A stretch of 64,000 bases of DNA from Glandiceps talaboti (GCF_964340395.1 NC_135551.1:24935003-24999002), one strand, 5' to 3'. Numbered from the stretch's first letter, positions 1 through 11,427 are shown. The notes: generated by a model not told the origin, from the sequence alone. Made by a program: numbers and translations.

Positions 1-311
1 TTGGGTTTCTATTTCTCATATCAGTTACCGTTTCTTGTTGTGTATGGTGGTCTGAACGAGGAAAGGAACGAAGAGCAGACAATCAAGACAGTGAACAGCC
101 AAGAAGAATGAACACTTTGTCAAGACCTAACATTAACACAGGTGTTTATGACGAGCCATACACCGATCAAGGCGGCAGTGCGCCAACCACTGTGACGTCA
201 TCCGGGACATCCACCATAAGTCTGTACACTGCTCTTAGTCCATTGACCTTAGAACCAAACCACGACTACCAAGAGCTGAAGTTTAAAGCACCTGTTGAAC
301 AAATGGCCTAA
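1..311 (+). CDS. IgSF-0: 3' end of an IgSF receptor (partial, cut by window edge)
   Basis: Only the last part of this gene is present. The reading frame is open from base 3 and encodes most of a transmembrane helix (GFLFLISVTVSCCVWW), a basic stop-transfer segment and the whole cytoplasmic tail, ending in TAA at 309-311. The DNA is almost identical to 5351-5661, the 3' end of IgSF-1, so this is the upstream member of the tandem array. The tail keeps YDEP and an ITAM-like pair, YTAL and YQEL separated by ten residues (225-278). Differences from IgSF-1 are few, for example N for D after SRP and I for R before SLYTAL. An ATG at 108 could be read as a start, but the paralog shows it is internal. 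The ectodomain lies outside the window and cannot be assessed. Confidence 0.9.
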   Translation, partial: GFLFLISVTVSCCVWWSERGKERRADNQDSEQPRRMNTLSRPNINTGVYDEPYTDQGGSAPTTVTSSGTSTISLYTALSPLTLEPNHDYQELKFKAPVEQMA

Positions 312-853
312 ATAGTACAAGGCAACTCAGGTTATCTAAATGTTGACAAAGTTTGAGAGAATTTTTTTGAGAGGATTTTTAAAATAATTTCTTCTCAACT
401 TACGTGCTTAGTACAACATGCGTTTTTTTTTAATTTTACAAGATTTGTTGAATAATTCACTGAGAAGAGAAGTGACCATTCACAATATTAATACTTGACT
501 TGACTTTATTATCAATCACTGACATATTTCACAATTTCTTATCAACTACAGGTTAACTAACTAATAACCTAGAATTGTTTTATATTGCTATCTAGTAATC
601 TCCTAAGAGAGCTCAAAATGTGCATAGTAATAATGAAAACGTCGTAGTCTAAATGTTGGTGAAGGAAATAGCTAAAGAATTCTCATTAAGAATTACATAA
701 AGACATAATGAGTCTGCGAGTAAATATATCTTTTACCTATTCCACTAATAAGAATGTAAAAAGGTGTGTACTAGCATTATGGCAAAGGGGTTTGTTTGTA
801 TTCGTGTTGCCGACGTTTACTGTTTTATATTCAGCTGTTATTTTTATTTTTTC

Positions 854-874
854 ATTGATTGATTGATTGATTGA

Positions 875-951
<77 letters not shown>

Positions 952-982
952 CATCCGTTTGTTTGTTTGTGTTTGTTTGTTT
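854..982 (+). repeat. (ATTG)n-(TCTG)n-(GTTT)n microsatellite, tandem-unit copy 1
   Basis: ATTG repeats pass into about 18 TCTG repeats and then GTTT repeats. The same site in the other units (6200-6387 and 11946-12160) carries related arrays of different length and motif, so the three are paralogous and have diverged independently. All open frames here are repeat artefacts. Confidence 0.95.
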
Positions 983-3900
983 AAATTTGGATTTTATGGT
1001 GTAATATTCGAACGTAAAGTATATATACTCAGTCATGATCGTGATGATTCCTTAGCCCAGAGACCAGAAGATCATAGTATCAAACCGTCACAACATTGCC
1101 TTCTTGCCTCATCGTTATTTATATTGTTGATGTAAAATAGATTACGAAAGGAATTAGAATGTATTTTACTATACATATACTTGAACTCGTATCTGGACAT
1201 GCATTGTTTTGAAAGTCGGTCATCTCAGACTGAGGACTTGGTAGCTACCTGTTGCTGCTGTCACCTAGCAACCACCTGTTGATTCAAACATTGGACACCA
1301 TGTGTCTATTACCAAATCTTATCATTAGTATTCGGAGCAGTCACTTACGTCAAACCATTCCATTGATTTGCATTTAGGGTATAACATCCTTTGGGAAAGG
1401 AGAAAAACTTTTCATTTAATATTGGGTTTTACTCACAAATTACTGGGTTTTTTTACTGTTTTATCTAAGTTTTCCAAGTCAAAGGATGCAGTATAGCACA
1501 AAGTCGATGGTGAAAAAATGGAAACAAACCCACTGAAAACAAGAACGATTAAACTTACTACAGTATCGTAGTATCATATACTAGCTGTGATATTATTCTA
1601 GTGATAATATGTTCACGTTTGTCCTATGTCAATACACTCGCGGCTTGCGAAAGTATGATAATTGATTGTGTGGTACGTTTAATCTTTCTTCTTTTTGTTG
1701 TTGTTTTTTACGTTTCCATTGTTTTTCACGTTCATTAACTTTGTGCTATAACGAATCATTTGACTTGGAACGTTTTCACATAATCCAGTATCTTACATTA
1801 ACGGGGAAGAACTCAGTCGACTCTCTACACCATACACTGGTATCCACGTATGCTAAACCGTTTTCTTGCTCATTATTGTGTTTAAACTTTGAATGACGTC
1901 ACGGTTGTAAACGAGTTCACAAGACATTCCCAACATGACATGTACACTATTAAATTGGTTTCAAGCACAGTCACTTGTAAAGCTTATATTATTTTGGGGG
2001 TTTTCATATATTTATGTACATTTGGTCAAGCATTAATATATTTATTCACATGATATTGACTAACAGAGAGTTGTTTTCTTGAAGTCACGTGACCAATACA
2101 TATGTAGGCTTATATGCTTAACTTTGACGTGAGAAAAGTGGTATGTAACTCGTCGATAATTCATCTGAAATAAGTTGAGTTATTCAACACAGCTATAACC
2201 ATTTGTACAAGGTCAAGGATCGAATGTTTATGAATGGAATTGCAATGTAAACGTCAGTTTACTAATCAGGACCATCTCTTTATTTTCACTCTAACATGCA
2301 GTTTTGATTTGCGGCAAAATTTATTTTATACATGAAATTGTATCAGTTCTATTTTGGCGGGAAAGGGTTAAATAATGGGGACGAGGCAGTGGGTAACTTT
2401 CTAAGTCCTATCGGACACTCCAATCTATTTGTAGCAACTATATCGTTTCTAAATGCAACCATTCACCATACATAACATTTCACGAAAATGTAGCTAATGG
2501 TCACAAGATACTAAAAGAGATGAACAGGTACACACATATAGCATTACCTTACACATTCTCAGAATGTAATTTCTCCGCTAAGAGAGCCATAGCGTACACG
2601 ATCACGAGGTCATATTGCCCTGAAGAGGAGAGTAATCTTTACGTCATGGCCTTATTCATTCCTATGGTGTACACTGTATAAGTGGCAGTGGGTGTATACA
2701 GTGTGATGTCAGTCCATGTCATGGACACCATTGTCATTACTGAATACCGCAGACCGCCTTTTAACCTTTAGAGATTCTGTGTATAGGTACGCAGACCCTG
2801 GGGACGACAACTCATGATGGCAGCCTCAGTCGAAATATGTGTTGTCATATAGTTTATGACTACATGTACAGATTTCACCTGAGATACAAACGCACAATTG
2901 AATTCCTACATTCTAGGCCATGCATTCATGCATTGTATTATTGAGTGGGTCCCAGTTCAATTCAGACGCACAATATCTCGAGATAGGCGTTTTACAAAAA
3001 ACACTTCACTAAAGTCTGCCTTGGTTGACACCACAGCAGACAACATCCCAAAATGTAGAATGTATGCTTCTGTATATTTTTTTATATGTCTCTGAGCGCC
3101 TTTCAATTAAAGAACGTACATACTTTGGATGATCGTAAAGAATTGGTGTTTTCACCCATAATGTGTTATTATGGTAATTTTTTAAGTTTGCCGATGTGCA
3201 GGCATTCTTGTCGATGTGACCTATTCACTTCTTTCGCTAAGTAAAGTAGGATAGCCTACAATAGTATAATTTCTATTCTTTATCATTGCAAGTTTGCTAT
3301 ATAGTAGTTTTGGTCAAAAGATCGCCCTTTGTGTCAATGAAAACATCATAAAGAATTCTGAATTTAGTCACTACCACACCCACGTGGAAAAAAATGACAG
3401 CCATGGCCAATCACGTTCTATTCAAAACAATTGATTGAGAAGTATTCATTAAGAATTATCGTTTTTGTACATATACGATCCATGTTTACAGTGACGAAAG
3501 TTGTCAAAAACCCCGAAAATGTTGTGTATGAAATGTTAGTGTGTAGGGCTGTGCACTATGATACTGGTCATGACAGATACATTTTTGTTATATTACACAG
3601 TGAATACTACTATAAGTATATATCAAAATGTAAAACACGAAATTTTATGTTGCAAAGTCGAATAATTACAACAAATACTTTGTAAAACGAATAAATCAGA
3701 ATAAGAAGCGGTAACCTTTTTTGATTTTTTTTCTTCTCAGGGGTCAGAGGTCATAGATACATTGTCATTCGATACAACACTTTGAAATACATTGATTGTG
3801 TCAATATTTAGATAGGTTTTTACCTTTCAGTATATAACTCGCTGCTTCTACCACTTTTACTTTTCAAATTAAAACAAGTCCTTGCTCACGAAAATGCACT

Positions 3901-3996
3901 AACATCTCTAAACCCCCAACTCCATCCCCATCCCAAAATATTACCTGGATCATGCTGGATGTGCGCTAAAAACTTCAGAATTACAACAAGTCATTG

Positions 3997-4005
3997 TTAT
4001 ATAAA
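3997..4005 (+). promoter_or_regulatory. Candidate TATA box of IgSF-1
   Basis: TATATAAAG lies about 265 bases before the ATG of IgSF-1 and is conserved at the same relative place before IgSF-2. The sequence after it (roughly 4027-4140) shows weak but recognisable similarity to the region upstream of IgSF-5, which fits a shared promoter. The transcription start is not known, so the call is tentative. Confidence 0.35.
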
Positions 4006-4266
4006 GTTTCCGGGTTCATATGAGTATTTACCCATGAGTACATAGTGACTTAGTAAATCAAAGGAACTGAGACGCCATGATGCTTCGTCCCTTGGTGTTC
4101 AACATGTGATATTTATACCTGGTAGATTACTTTTTGCAACGTAACGACTATCAGTTTGGTATATTCTGATTGCCTGACTGCTTGGTTGGAATAGATAACA
4201 CTGCTTTGTTACGTTTACATTAGCACGTCTGACCAAGGGAAAACAACTACAGCATTACTTGAGAAC

Positions 4267-5661
4267 ATGGGTGTGTTACTTCAAAGTCTGTTTGTGACCA
4301 ATTTACTGCTTCTATTGTTAGTGTTGGAACCAGTCACTCCTGTTCCGACTGTCGTTGTAACGCCATCATCTCTAACAACGGTCGCCGAAGAAACGGTTAC
4401 GTTCACTTGTACTGTGACGAACAAAGAGGACTTCTCTCTCTTTTGGATAATACATTTAAACTCATCAAATGATGATATCGTATTGGCACCAACAAATAGC
4501 CATACAGGCTATCCGCGATATTCATTCACCGGTGATGCATCAAACGGAGAATCAACTTTACAAATAGCCGGTGTAGTTGATGGAGATGCGGGTTTATACA
4601 AGTGTATGGTGACATCTCCCGATAACGACGCCACGAAAATTGTTGTGACATCTTCTGTCTTGAGAGTAGGAATAGTTGAATCTCCATCATCGGGACTACT
4701 GGTTTCTAAAAGTGCAAATCTGGATTTTGCCACCATGTCTGGTGACTCGAGTAAGGGAGGTGAAACGGCGATGTTGAGCTGCACCGTGACGGGAGGACAA
4801 CCATCAGCTACTCTCGAATGGTTTAGGAATGGGGTGAAGATACCTGAACAAGATTACTCGGTAGACAACGGGGTTGCTGAAGCGAAGGTAGAATGGACTC
4901 TGTCATATCTCGACAGTCATGCAAACTACACCTGTCGGGGCGACCATCCAGCATGGCAAGACACACACTATTTTACATACGTAGATTTAAATCTGTTTTT
5001 TAGTCCCGTTGTTACAATAACCCCTTCGCAACAAGAAGTCGACGTAGACCAATCTGCGAGTTTCCGTTGTAGTGCAATGGCCAGGCCAGAGGCCAATACA
5101 TATACGTGGTACTATAACAAAGAGAAAATCACCAGTCAAAACAAACGCTTTTATGTAACTTCGGATGGAAAAGTTTTATTCATAACTGAAGTGATAAATA
5201 ACGACTATGGTAGGGAGGTAACTTGTGAAGCTACAAACACTGAAGGTACTAACACGGCTGGTATAATACTGAAGCCATTTAAAATGAAACGTTTACTCCC
5301 ATTGAAACATACTAGTAGTACGCATACGTTGGCTGTTGTTATTAGCATCATTGGGTTTCTATTTCTCATATCAGTTACCGTTTCTTGTTGTGTATGGTGG
5401 TCTGAACGAGGAAAGGAACGAAGAGCAGATAATCAAGACAGTGAACAGCCAAGAAGAATGAACACTTTGTCAAGACCTGACATTAACACAGGTGTTTATG
5501 ACGAGCCATACACCGATCAAGGCGGCAGTGCGCCAACCACTGTGACGTCATCCGGGACATCCACCAGAAGTCTATACACTGCTCTTAGTCCATTGACCTT
5601 AGAACCAAACCACGACTACCAAGAGCTGAAGTTTAAAGCACCTGTTGAACAAATGGCCTAA
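4267..5661 (+). CDS. IgSF-1: three-Ig-domain receptor with ITAM-like tail
   Basis: A single-exon gene for a 464-residue type I membrane protein, probably at the cell surface. A hydrophobic signal peptide covers about residues 1-26. Three Ig domains follow: V-like with C48, W60 and C113 in a DAGLYKC motif; C2-like with C172, W185 and C223; I/C2-like with C268, W281 and C320. Several N-x-S/T sites are present. The membrane helix is about 354-378, ending SCCVWW, then a basic anchor. The tail has YDEP at 411 (a Crk-type YxxP site) and YTAL (437-440), ten residues, YQEL (451-454), an ITAM-like pair; SLYTAL alone also fits the ITIM consensus. The ATG is preceded by AAC and followed by the signal peptide. 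D1-D2 are nearly identical to IgSF-2 and IgSF-5, but D3 and the membrane helix are not. The function is inferred from architecture; ligand and signalling partner are unknown. Confidence 0.9.
   Translation: MGVLLQSLFVTNLLLLLLVLEPVTPVPTVVVTPSSLTTVAEETVTFTCTVTNKEDFSLFWIIHLNSSNDDIVLAPTNSHTGYPRYSFTGDASNGESTLQIAGVVDGDAGLYKCMVTSPDNDATKIVVTSSVLRVGIVESPSSGLLVSKSANLDFATMSGDSSKGGETAMLSCTVTGGQPSATLEWFRNGVKIPEQDYSVDNGVAEAKVEWTLSYLDSHANYTCRGDHPAWQDTHYFTYVDLNLFFSPVVTITPSQQEVDVDQSASFRCSAMARPEANTYTWYYNKEKITSQNKRFYVTSDGKVLFITEVINNDYGREVTCEATNTEGTNTAGIILKPFKMKRLLPLKHTSSTHTLAVVISIIGFLFLISVTVSCCVWWSERGKERRADNQDSEQPRRMNTLSRPDINTGVYDEPYTDQGGSAPTTVTSSGTSTRSLYTALSPLTLEPNHDYQELKFKAPVEQMA
5575..5628 (+). other. ITAM-like motif in IgSF-1 tail
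   Basis: This stretch encodes Y-T-A-L, ten residues, then Y-Q-E-L. Classical ITAMs are YxxL/I-x(6-8)-YxxL/I, and wider spacings up to about 12 are sometimes accepted. The equivalent positions in IgSF-0 (225-278) and IgSF-2 (10842-10895, YTAI and YQKL) keep both tyrosines and the ten-residue spacing. Confidence 0.6.
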
Positions 5662-6199
5662 ATAGTACAAGGCAACTCAGGTTATCTAAATGTTGACAAA
5701 GTTTGAGAGAATTTTTTTGAGACGATTTTTAAAATAATTTCTTCTCAACTTATGTTTCTACAACATGCGGTTTTTTTTTAATTTTACAAGATTTGTTGAA
5801 TAATTCACTGAGAAGAGAAGTGACCATTCACAATATTTTCATTTTTATTACCAATCACTGACATATTTCACAATTTCTTATCAACTACAGGTTAGTAGTA
5901 ATAACTAACTAATAACCTAGAATTGTTTTATATTGCTATGTAATAATCTCCTAAGAGAGCTCAAAATGTGAATAGTAATAACCAAAACGTCGTAGTCTAA
6001 ATTTTGGTGACGTAAATAGCCAAAGAAATCTAATAAAGAATTACATAAAGACATAATGAGTCTGCGAGTAAATATATCTTGTCACCTATTCCACTAATAA
6101 AAATGTAAAAAGGTGTGCACTAGCATTACGGCAAGTTTGTTTGTATTCGTGTTGCCAACGTTTACTGTTTTATATTCAGCTGTTATTTTTATTTTTTCA

Positions 6200-6207
6200 T
6201 TGATTGA

Positions 6208-6238
<31 letters not shown>

Positions 6239-6387
6239 CCTGGCTGTATGTCTGTATGTATGTATGTATGTATGTATGTATGTATGTATGTATGTATGTA
6301 TGTCTGTCTGTCTGTCTGCCTGTCTGTCTGTCTGTCTGTCTGTCCGTCCGTTTGTTTATGTTTGTTTGTTTGTTTGTTTGTTTGTTT
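6200..6387 (+). repeat. Composite TCTG/TATG/GTTT microsatellite, tandem-unit copy 2
   Basis: ATTG and TCTG repeats are interrupted by about 14 TATG repeats, then TCTG and GTTT. The TATG block is absent at the paralogous site 854-982, so it appeared after duplication or was lost there. Confidence 0.95.
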
Positions 6388-9276
6388 AAATTTGGATTTT
6401 ATGGTGTAATATTCGAACGTAAAGTATATATACTCATCATGATCGTGATAATTCCCTAGCCCAGAGACCAGAAGATCATAGTACCAAACCGTCACAACAT
6501 TGCCTTCTTGCCTCATCGTTATTTATATTGTTGATGTAAAATAGATTAGGAAAGGAATTAGAATGTATCTTACTATATATGTACTTGAACTCGTATCCGG
6601 ACATGCGTGGTTTTGAAAGTCGGCCATCTCAGACTCGGGACTTGGTAGTCGCCTTTTACTGCTGTCACCTAGCAACCACCTGTTGATTCAAATACATTGA
6701 ACATCATGTGTCTATTACCAAATCTTATCATTAGTATTCGGAGCAGTGACTTACCTCAAATCATTCCATTGATTTGCATTTAGGGTATAATCCTTTGGAA
6801 AAGGAGAAAAAAACTTTTCATTTAATATTGGATTTTATTCTGAAATTACTGGGTTTTTTTTTACTGTTTATCTAAGTTTTCCATGTCAAAGGATGTGGTA
6901 TAGCACAAAGTCGATGGTGAAAAATTGGAAACAAACCCACTGAAAACAAGAACGATTAAACATAGCACAGTATCCTAGTGTCATATACTAGCTGTGATAT
7001 TTAGTGATACTATGTTCACGAGTGGTACGTTTAATATTTCTTCTTTTTGTTGTTTTTTACGTTTCCATTGTTTTTCATGTCCATTAACTTTGTGCTATAA
7101 CGAATCATTTGACTTGGAACGTTTTCACATAATCCAGTATTTTACATTAATGGGGAAGAGCTCAGTCGACTCTCTACACCATACACTGGTATCCACGCAT
7201 GCTAAACCATTTTCTTGCTCATTATTGTGTTAAAACTTTGAATGACGTCACGGTTGTAAACGAGTTCACAAGACATTCCCAACATGACATGTACACTATT
7301 AAATTGGTTTCAAGCACAGTCACTTGTAAAGCTTATATTATTTTGGGGGTTTTCATATATTTTTGTACATTTGTTCAAGCATTAATATATTTATTCACAT
7401 GACATTGACTAACGGAGAGTTGTTTTCTTGAAGAGAAGTGGTAGTAACTCGTCGATAATTCATCTGAAATAAGTTGAGTTATTCAACATAGCTATGACCA
7501 TTTCTACAAGGATTGAATGTTTATGAATGGAATTCCAATAACTAATCAGGACCATCTCTCTATATTTACTCTAACGTACAGTTTTGATTTGCGACAAAAT
7601 TTATTTTAAACATGAAAATGTATCAGTTGTATTTTGGCGGGAAAGTGTTCAATAATGGGTACGAGGCAGTGGGTAAGTTTCTAAGTCCTATCGGACACTC
7701 CAATCTATTTGTAGCAACTATATCGTTTCAAAATGCATCCATTCACCATACATAACATTTCACGAAAATGTAGCTAATGGTCACAAGGTACTAAAAGAGA
7801 TGAACAGGTACACACATATAGCATTACCTTACACATTCTCAGAATATAATTTCTCCGCTAAGAGAGCCATAGCGTACACGATTACGAGATCATATTGCCC
7901 TGAAGAGGAGAGTAATCTTTACGTCATGACCTTATTCATTCCTATGTTGTACACTGTATAAGTGACAGTGGGTGTATACAGTGTGATGTCAGTCCATGTC
8001 ATGGACACCATTATTATTACTGAATACCGCAGACCGCCTTTTAAACTTTAGAGATTCTGTGTATAGGTACGCAGACCCTGGGGACGACAACTTTAATGGC
8101 AGCCTCAGTCGAAATATGTGTTGTCATAATTATAGTTTATGACTACATGTACAGATTTCACCTGAGATAGAAACACACAATTTAATTCCTACATTCTAGG
8201 CCATGCATTCATGCATTGTATTATTGAGTGGGTCCCAGTTCAATTCAGACGCACAATATCTCGAGATAGGCGTTTTACAAAAACACTTCACTAAAGTCTG
8301 CCTTGGTTGACACCACAGCAGACAACATCCCAAAATGTAGAATGTATGCTTCTGTATATTTTTTTATATGTCTCTGAGCGCCTTTCAATTAAAGAACGTA
8401 CATACTTTTGATGATCGTAAAGAATTGGTGTTTTCACCCATAATGTGTTATTATGGTAATTTTTTACGTTTGCCGATGTGCAGGCATTCTTGTCGATGTG
8501 ACCTATTCACTTCTTTCGCTAAGTAAAGTAGGATAGCCTACAATAGTATAATTTCTATTCTTTATCATTGCAAGTTTGCTATATAGTAGTTTTGGTCAAA
8601 AGATCGCCCTTTGTGTCAATGAAAACATCATAAAGAATTCTGAATTTAGTCACTACCACACCCACGTGGAAAAAAATGACAGCCATGGCCAATCACGTTC
8701 TATTCAAAACAATTGATTGAGAAGTATTCATTAAGAATTATCGTTTTTGTACATATACGATCCATGTTTACAGTGACGAAAGTTGTCAAAAACCCCGAAA
8801 ATGTTGTGTATGAAATGTTGGTGTGTAGGGCTGTGCACTATGATACTGGTAATGACAAATACATTTTTGTTATATTACACAGTGAATACTACTATAATAT
8901 ATTAAACTGTAAAACACGAAATTTTATGTTGCAAAGTCGAATAATTACAACAAATAATTTGTAAAACGAATAAATCAGAATAAGAAGCGGTAACCTTTTT
9001 TGATTTTTTTTCTTCTCAGGGGTCAGAGGTCAAAGATACATTGTCATTCCATACAATACTTTGAAATACATTGATTGTGTCAATATTTAGATAGGTTTTT
9101 ACCTTTCAGTATATAACTCGCTGCTTCTACCACTTTTACTTTTCAAATTAAAACAAGTCCTTGCTCACGAAAATGCACTAACATCTCCAAACCCCCAACT
9201 CCATCCCCATCCCAAAATATTACCTGGATCATGCTGGATGTGCGCTAAAAACTTCAGAATTACAACAAGTCATTGT

Positions 9277-9285
9277 TATATAAAG
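9277..9285 (+). promoter_or_regulatory. Candidate TATA box of IgSF-2
   Basis: The same TATATAAAG string as before IgSF-1, about 260 bases before the IgSF-2 ATG, inside conserved 5' flank of the tandem unit. Assigned by position and sequence only. Confidence 0.35.
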
Positions 9286-9545
9286 TTTCCGGGTTCATAT
9301 GAGTATTTACCCATGAGTACATAGTGACTTAGTAAATCAAAGGAACTGAGACGCCATGATGCTTCGTCCCTTGGTGTTCAACATGTGATATTTATACCTG
9401 GTAGATTACTTTTTGTAACGTAACGACTATCAGTTTGGTATATTCTGATTGCCTGACTGCTTGGTTGGAATAGATAACACTGCTTTGTTACGTTTACATT
9501 ATCACGTCTGACCAAGGGAAAACAACTACAGTATTACTTGAGAAC

Positions 9546-10976
9546 ATGGGTGTGTTACTTCAAAGTCTGTTTGTGACCAATTTACTGCTTCTATTGTTAG
9601 TGTTGGAACCAGTCACTCCTGTTCCGACTGTCGTTGTAACGCCATCATCTCTAACAGCGGTCGCCGAAGAAACGGTTACGTTCACTTGTACTGTGACGAA
9701 CAAAGAGGACTTCTCTCTCTTTTGGATAATACATTTAAACTCATCAAATGATGATATCGTATTGGCACCAACAAATAGCCATACAGGCTATCCGCGATAT
9801 TCATTCACCGGTGATGCATCAAACGGAGAATCAACTTTACAAATAGCCGGTGTAGTTGATGGAGATGCGGGTTTATACAAGTGTATGGTGACATCTCCCG
9901 ATAACGACGCCACAAAAATTGTTGTGACATCTTCTGTCTTGACAGTAGGAATAGTTGAATCTCCATCATCGGGACTACTGGTTTCTAAAAGTGCAAATCT
10001 GGATTTTGCCACCATGTCTGGTGACTCGAGTAAGGGAGGTGAAACGGCGACGTTGAGCTGCACTGTGACGGGAGGACAACCATCAGCTACTCTCGAATGG
10101 TTTAGGAATGGGATGAAGATACCTGAACAAGATTACTCGGTAGACAACGGGGTTGCTGAAGCGAAGGTAGAATGGACGCTATCATATCTCGACAGCCATG
10201 CAAACTACACCTGTCGGGGTGACCATCCAGCATGGCAAGACACACACGATTTTACGTACATAGATTTAAATCTGTTCTTTAGTCCAGTTGTTTCGCTTAG
10301 TCCTTCTCTGATGCTAGTCGACGTAGACCAAGATGCCACTTTCCGTTGCAGTGCAATGGCCCGCCCCGAGGCCAGTGTATACACGTGGTACTACAACAGT
10401 GAGGAAATCACCAGCGACAGCACACGCTTTAATGTAACTTCATCTGGAAAGGTTTTAGTTATAACTGGTGTAACAAATAATGACTATGATAGTGAAGTAA
10501 CTTGTGAAGCTACAAACACTGAAGGTACTAATAACATGACTAGCATAATAATGGAACCATCAAAATTAAAAGATCGTGATTTGGAGTTGAAATATCTGTT
10601 GGCTATTATCGTTGGTATAGTTGGCTTTACATTCCTTTTGGCCATCATCATTTCTTGTTGTGTATGGTGGTGTAAACGAGGAAATGAACCAAGAGTAGAT
10701 AACCAAGACAATGAACAGCCAAGGAGAATGGACATTTTGTCAAGACCTAACACTAGGGTTTATGACGAGCCATACATCGGCGATGGTGTCAGTAGTGCGC
10801 CAACCACTGTGACGTCATCCGGGACATCCACCAACAGACCGTACACTGCTATTAGTCCATTGACCTTAGAACCAAAACACGACTACCAAAAGCTGAAGTT
10901 AAAAGGACATGTTGAACAAATGGCCGAAATACTACAAGGCGGCAACTCAGGTTATGTAAATGATGACACAAACTGA
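9546..10976 (+). CDS. IgSF-2: three-Ig-domain receptor with ITAM-like tail and extra YVND site
   Basis: An intronless gene for 476 residues. The signal peptide is identical to that of IgSF-1. The Ig domains have cysteine pairs 48/113, 172/223 and 268/320, with tryptophans at 60, 185 and 281. The membrane helix is about 351-375, then CCVWWCKR. D1-D2 match IgSF-1 closely, but D3 and the membrane helix match IgSF-5 instead, so the gene is a mosaic. The tail resembles IgSF-0/1: YDEP at 406 and an ITAM-like pair YTAI (433) and YQKL (447), ten residues apart. Where IgSF-0/1 stop after EQMA, this copy has GAA instead of TAA and runs on to end in SGYVNDDTN, adding YVN, a Grb2-SH2-type YxN motif. It is probably a cell-surface signalling receptor; the ligand is unknown. 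Confidence 0.9.
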   Translation: MGVLLQSLFVTNLLLLLLVLEPVTPVPTVVVTPSSLTAVAEETVTFTCTVTNKEDFSLFWIIHLNSSNDDIVLAPTNSHTGYPRYSFTGDASNGESTLQIAGVVDGDAGLYKCMVTSPDNDATKIVVTSSVLTVGIVESPSSGLLVSKSANLDFATMSGDSSKGGETATLSCTVTGGQPSATLEWFRNGMKIPEQDYSVDNGVAEAKVEWTLSYLDSHANYTCRGDHPAWQDTHDFTYIDLNLFFSPVVSLSPSLMLVDVDQDATFRCSAMARPEASVYTWYYNSEEITSDSTRFNVTSSGKVLVITGVTNNDYDSEVTCEATNTEGTNNMTSIIMEPSKLKDRDLELKYLLAIIVGIVGFTFLLAIIISCCVWWCKRGNEPRVDNQDNEQPRRMDILSRPNTRVYDEPYIGDGVSSAPTTVTSSGTSTNRPYTAISPLTLEPKHDYQKLKLKGHVEQMAEILQGGNSGYVNDDTN

Positions 10977-11065
10977 GAACTTTTTTTTAGAGGATTTTTA
11001 AAATGATTTCATCTCGATTTAAGTGTTTCTACTAAATGAGTTTCTTTGAATTTTACAAGATTTGG

Positions 11066-11427
11066 TGTATATTGAATTGAATTGAATTTATTTTCACCGG
11101 AAACATAAGATAATAACATTACAGAGAGGAAAATACAAATACAATAAAAGAAATGCTCTGGTGAGGACCATGGAAATAGTTTATGGTCCTTATCCTGTCA
11201 AAATATAGAAGGTAAAGATACACGGCGTACTTATGATAAATAATTAATAATAACAAATAATATAGTAATAATCAATACACACATACATATTCACAAATCT
11301 ATTATAGCACATGTACAGAAAAAGATATTTACATATTTACAGTACAAATTAGAATCAAGAGAAAAGATGTGTCTTTATACATTTTTTAAATTCATGTCGC
11401 TTGTGTATATTCTTAAGTTTGTTTAAT
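11066..11427. mobile_element. About 360-bp insertion, SINE/LINE-tail-like
   Basis: The two sister units read continuously from ACAAGATTTG to AATTCACTGAG (about 440-465 and 5787-5812). Here about 360 unrelated bases separate those anchors. The insert begins with GAATT repeats and is AT-rich, like the ends of some short retroelements. It carries an AATAAA at 11143-11148, about 170 bases after the IgSF-2 stop. The exact boundaries and class are uncertain. Confidence 0.6.

Larger units (their letters stand above)
312..4266. other. Intergenic part of tandem unit 1
   Basis: This is the 3' flank of IgSF-0 and the 5' flank of IgSF-1. It aligns nearly end to end with 5662-9545, which makes it the spacer of a repeat unit of about 5.3 kb. 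It holds a microsatellite (854-982) and a candidate TATA box (3997-4005). About 50 bases near 2095-2145, including a CACGTG E-box, are missing from the second unit. I find no supported gene in it. The short open frames either lack an ATG or are broken by indels in the sister copy. Confidence 0.75.
5662..9545. other. Intergenic part of tandem unit 2
   Basis: This is the paralog of 312-4266, between IgSF-1 and IgSF-2, differing by scattered substitutions and small indels. It holds a composite microsatellite (6200-6387) and the candidate TATA box of IgSF-2 (9277-9285). I find no supported gene in it. Confidence 0.75.

Noticed and set aside
2898-3095. 65-codon frame in tandem unit 1
   Set aside because: It is broken by a one-base deletion at the matching place in unit 2, so it is not conserved as protein.
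3594-3640. CACAGTG heptamers as V(D)J-type recombination signals
   Set aside because: The heptamer occurs sporadically in the window, but no nonamer lies at 12 or 23 bases, and the Ig domains are already complete in one exon.
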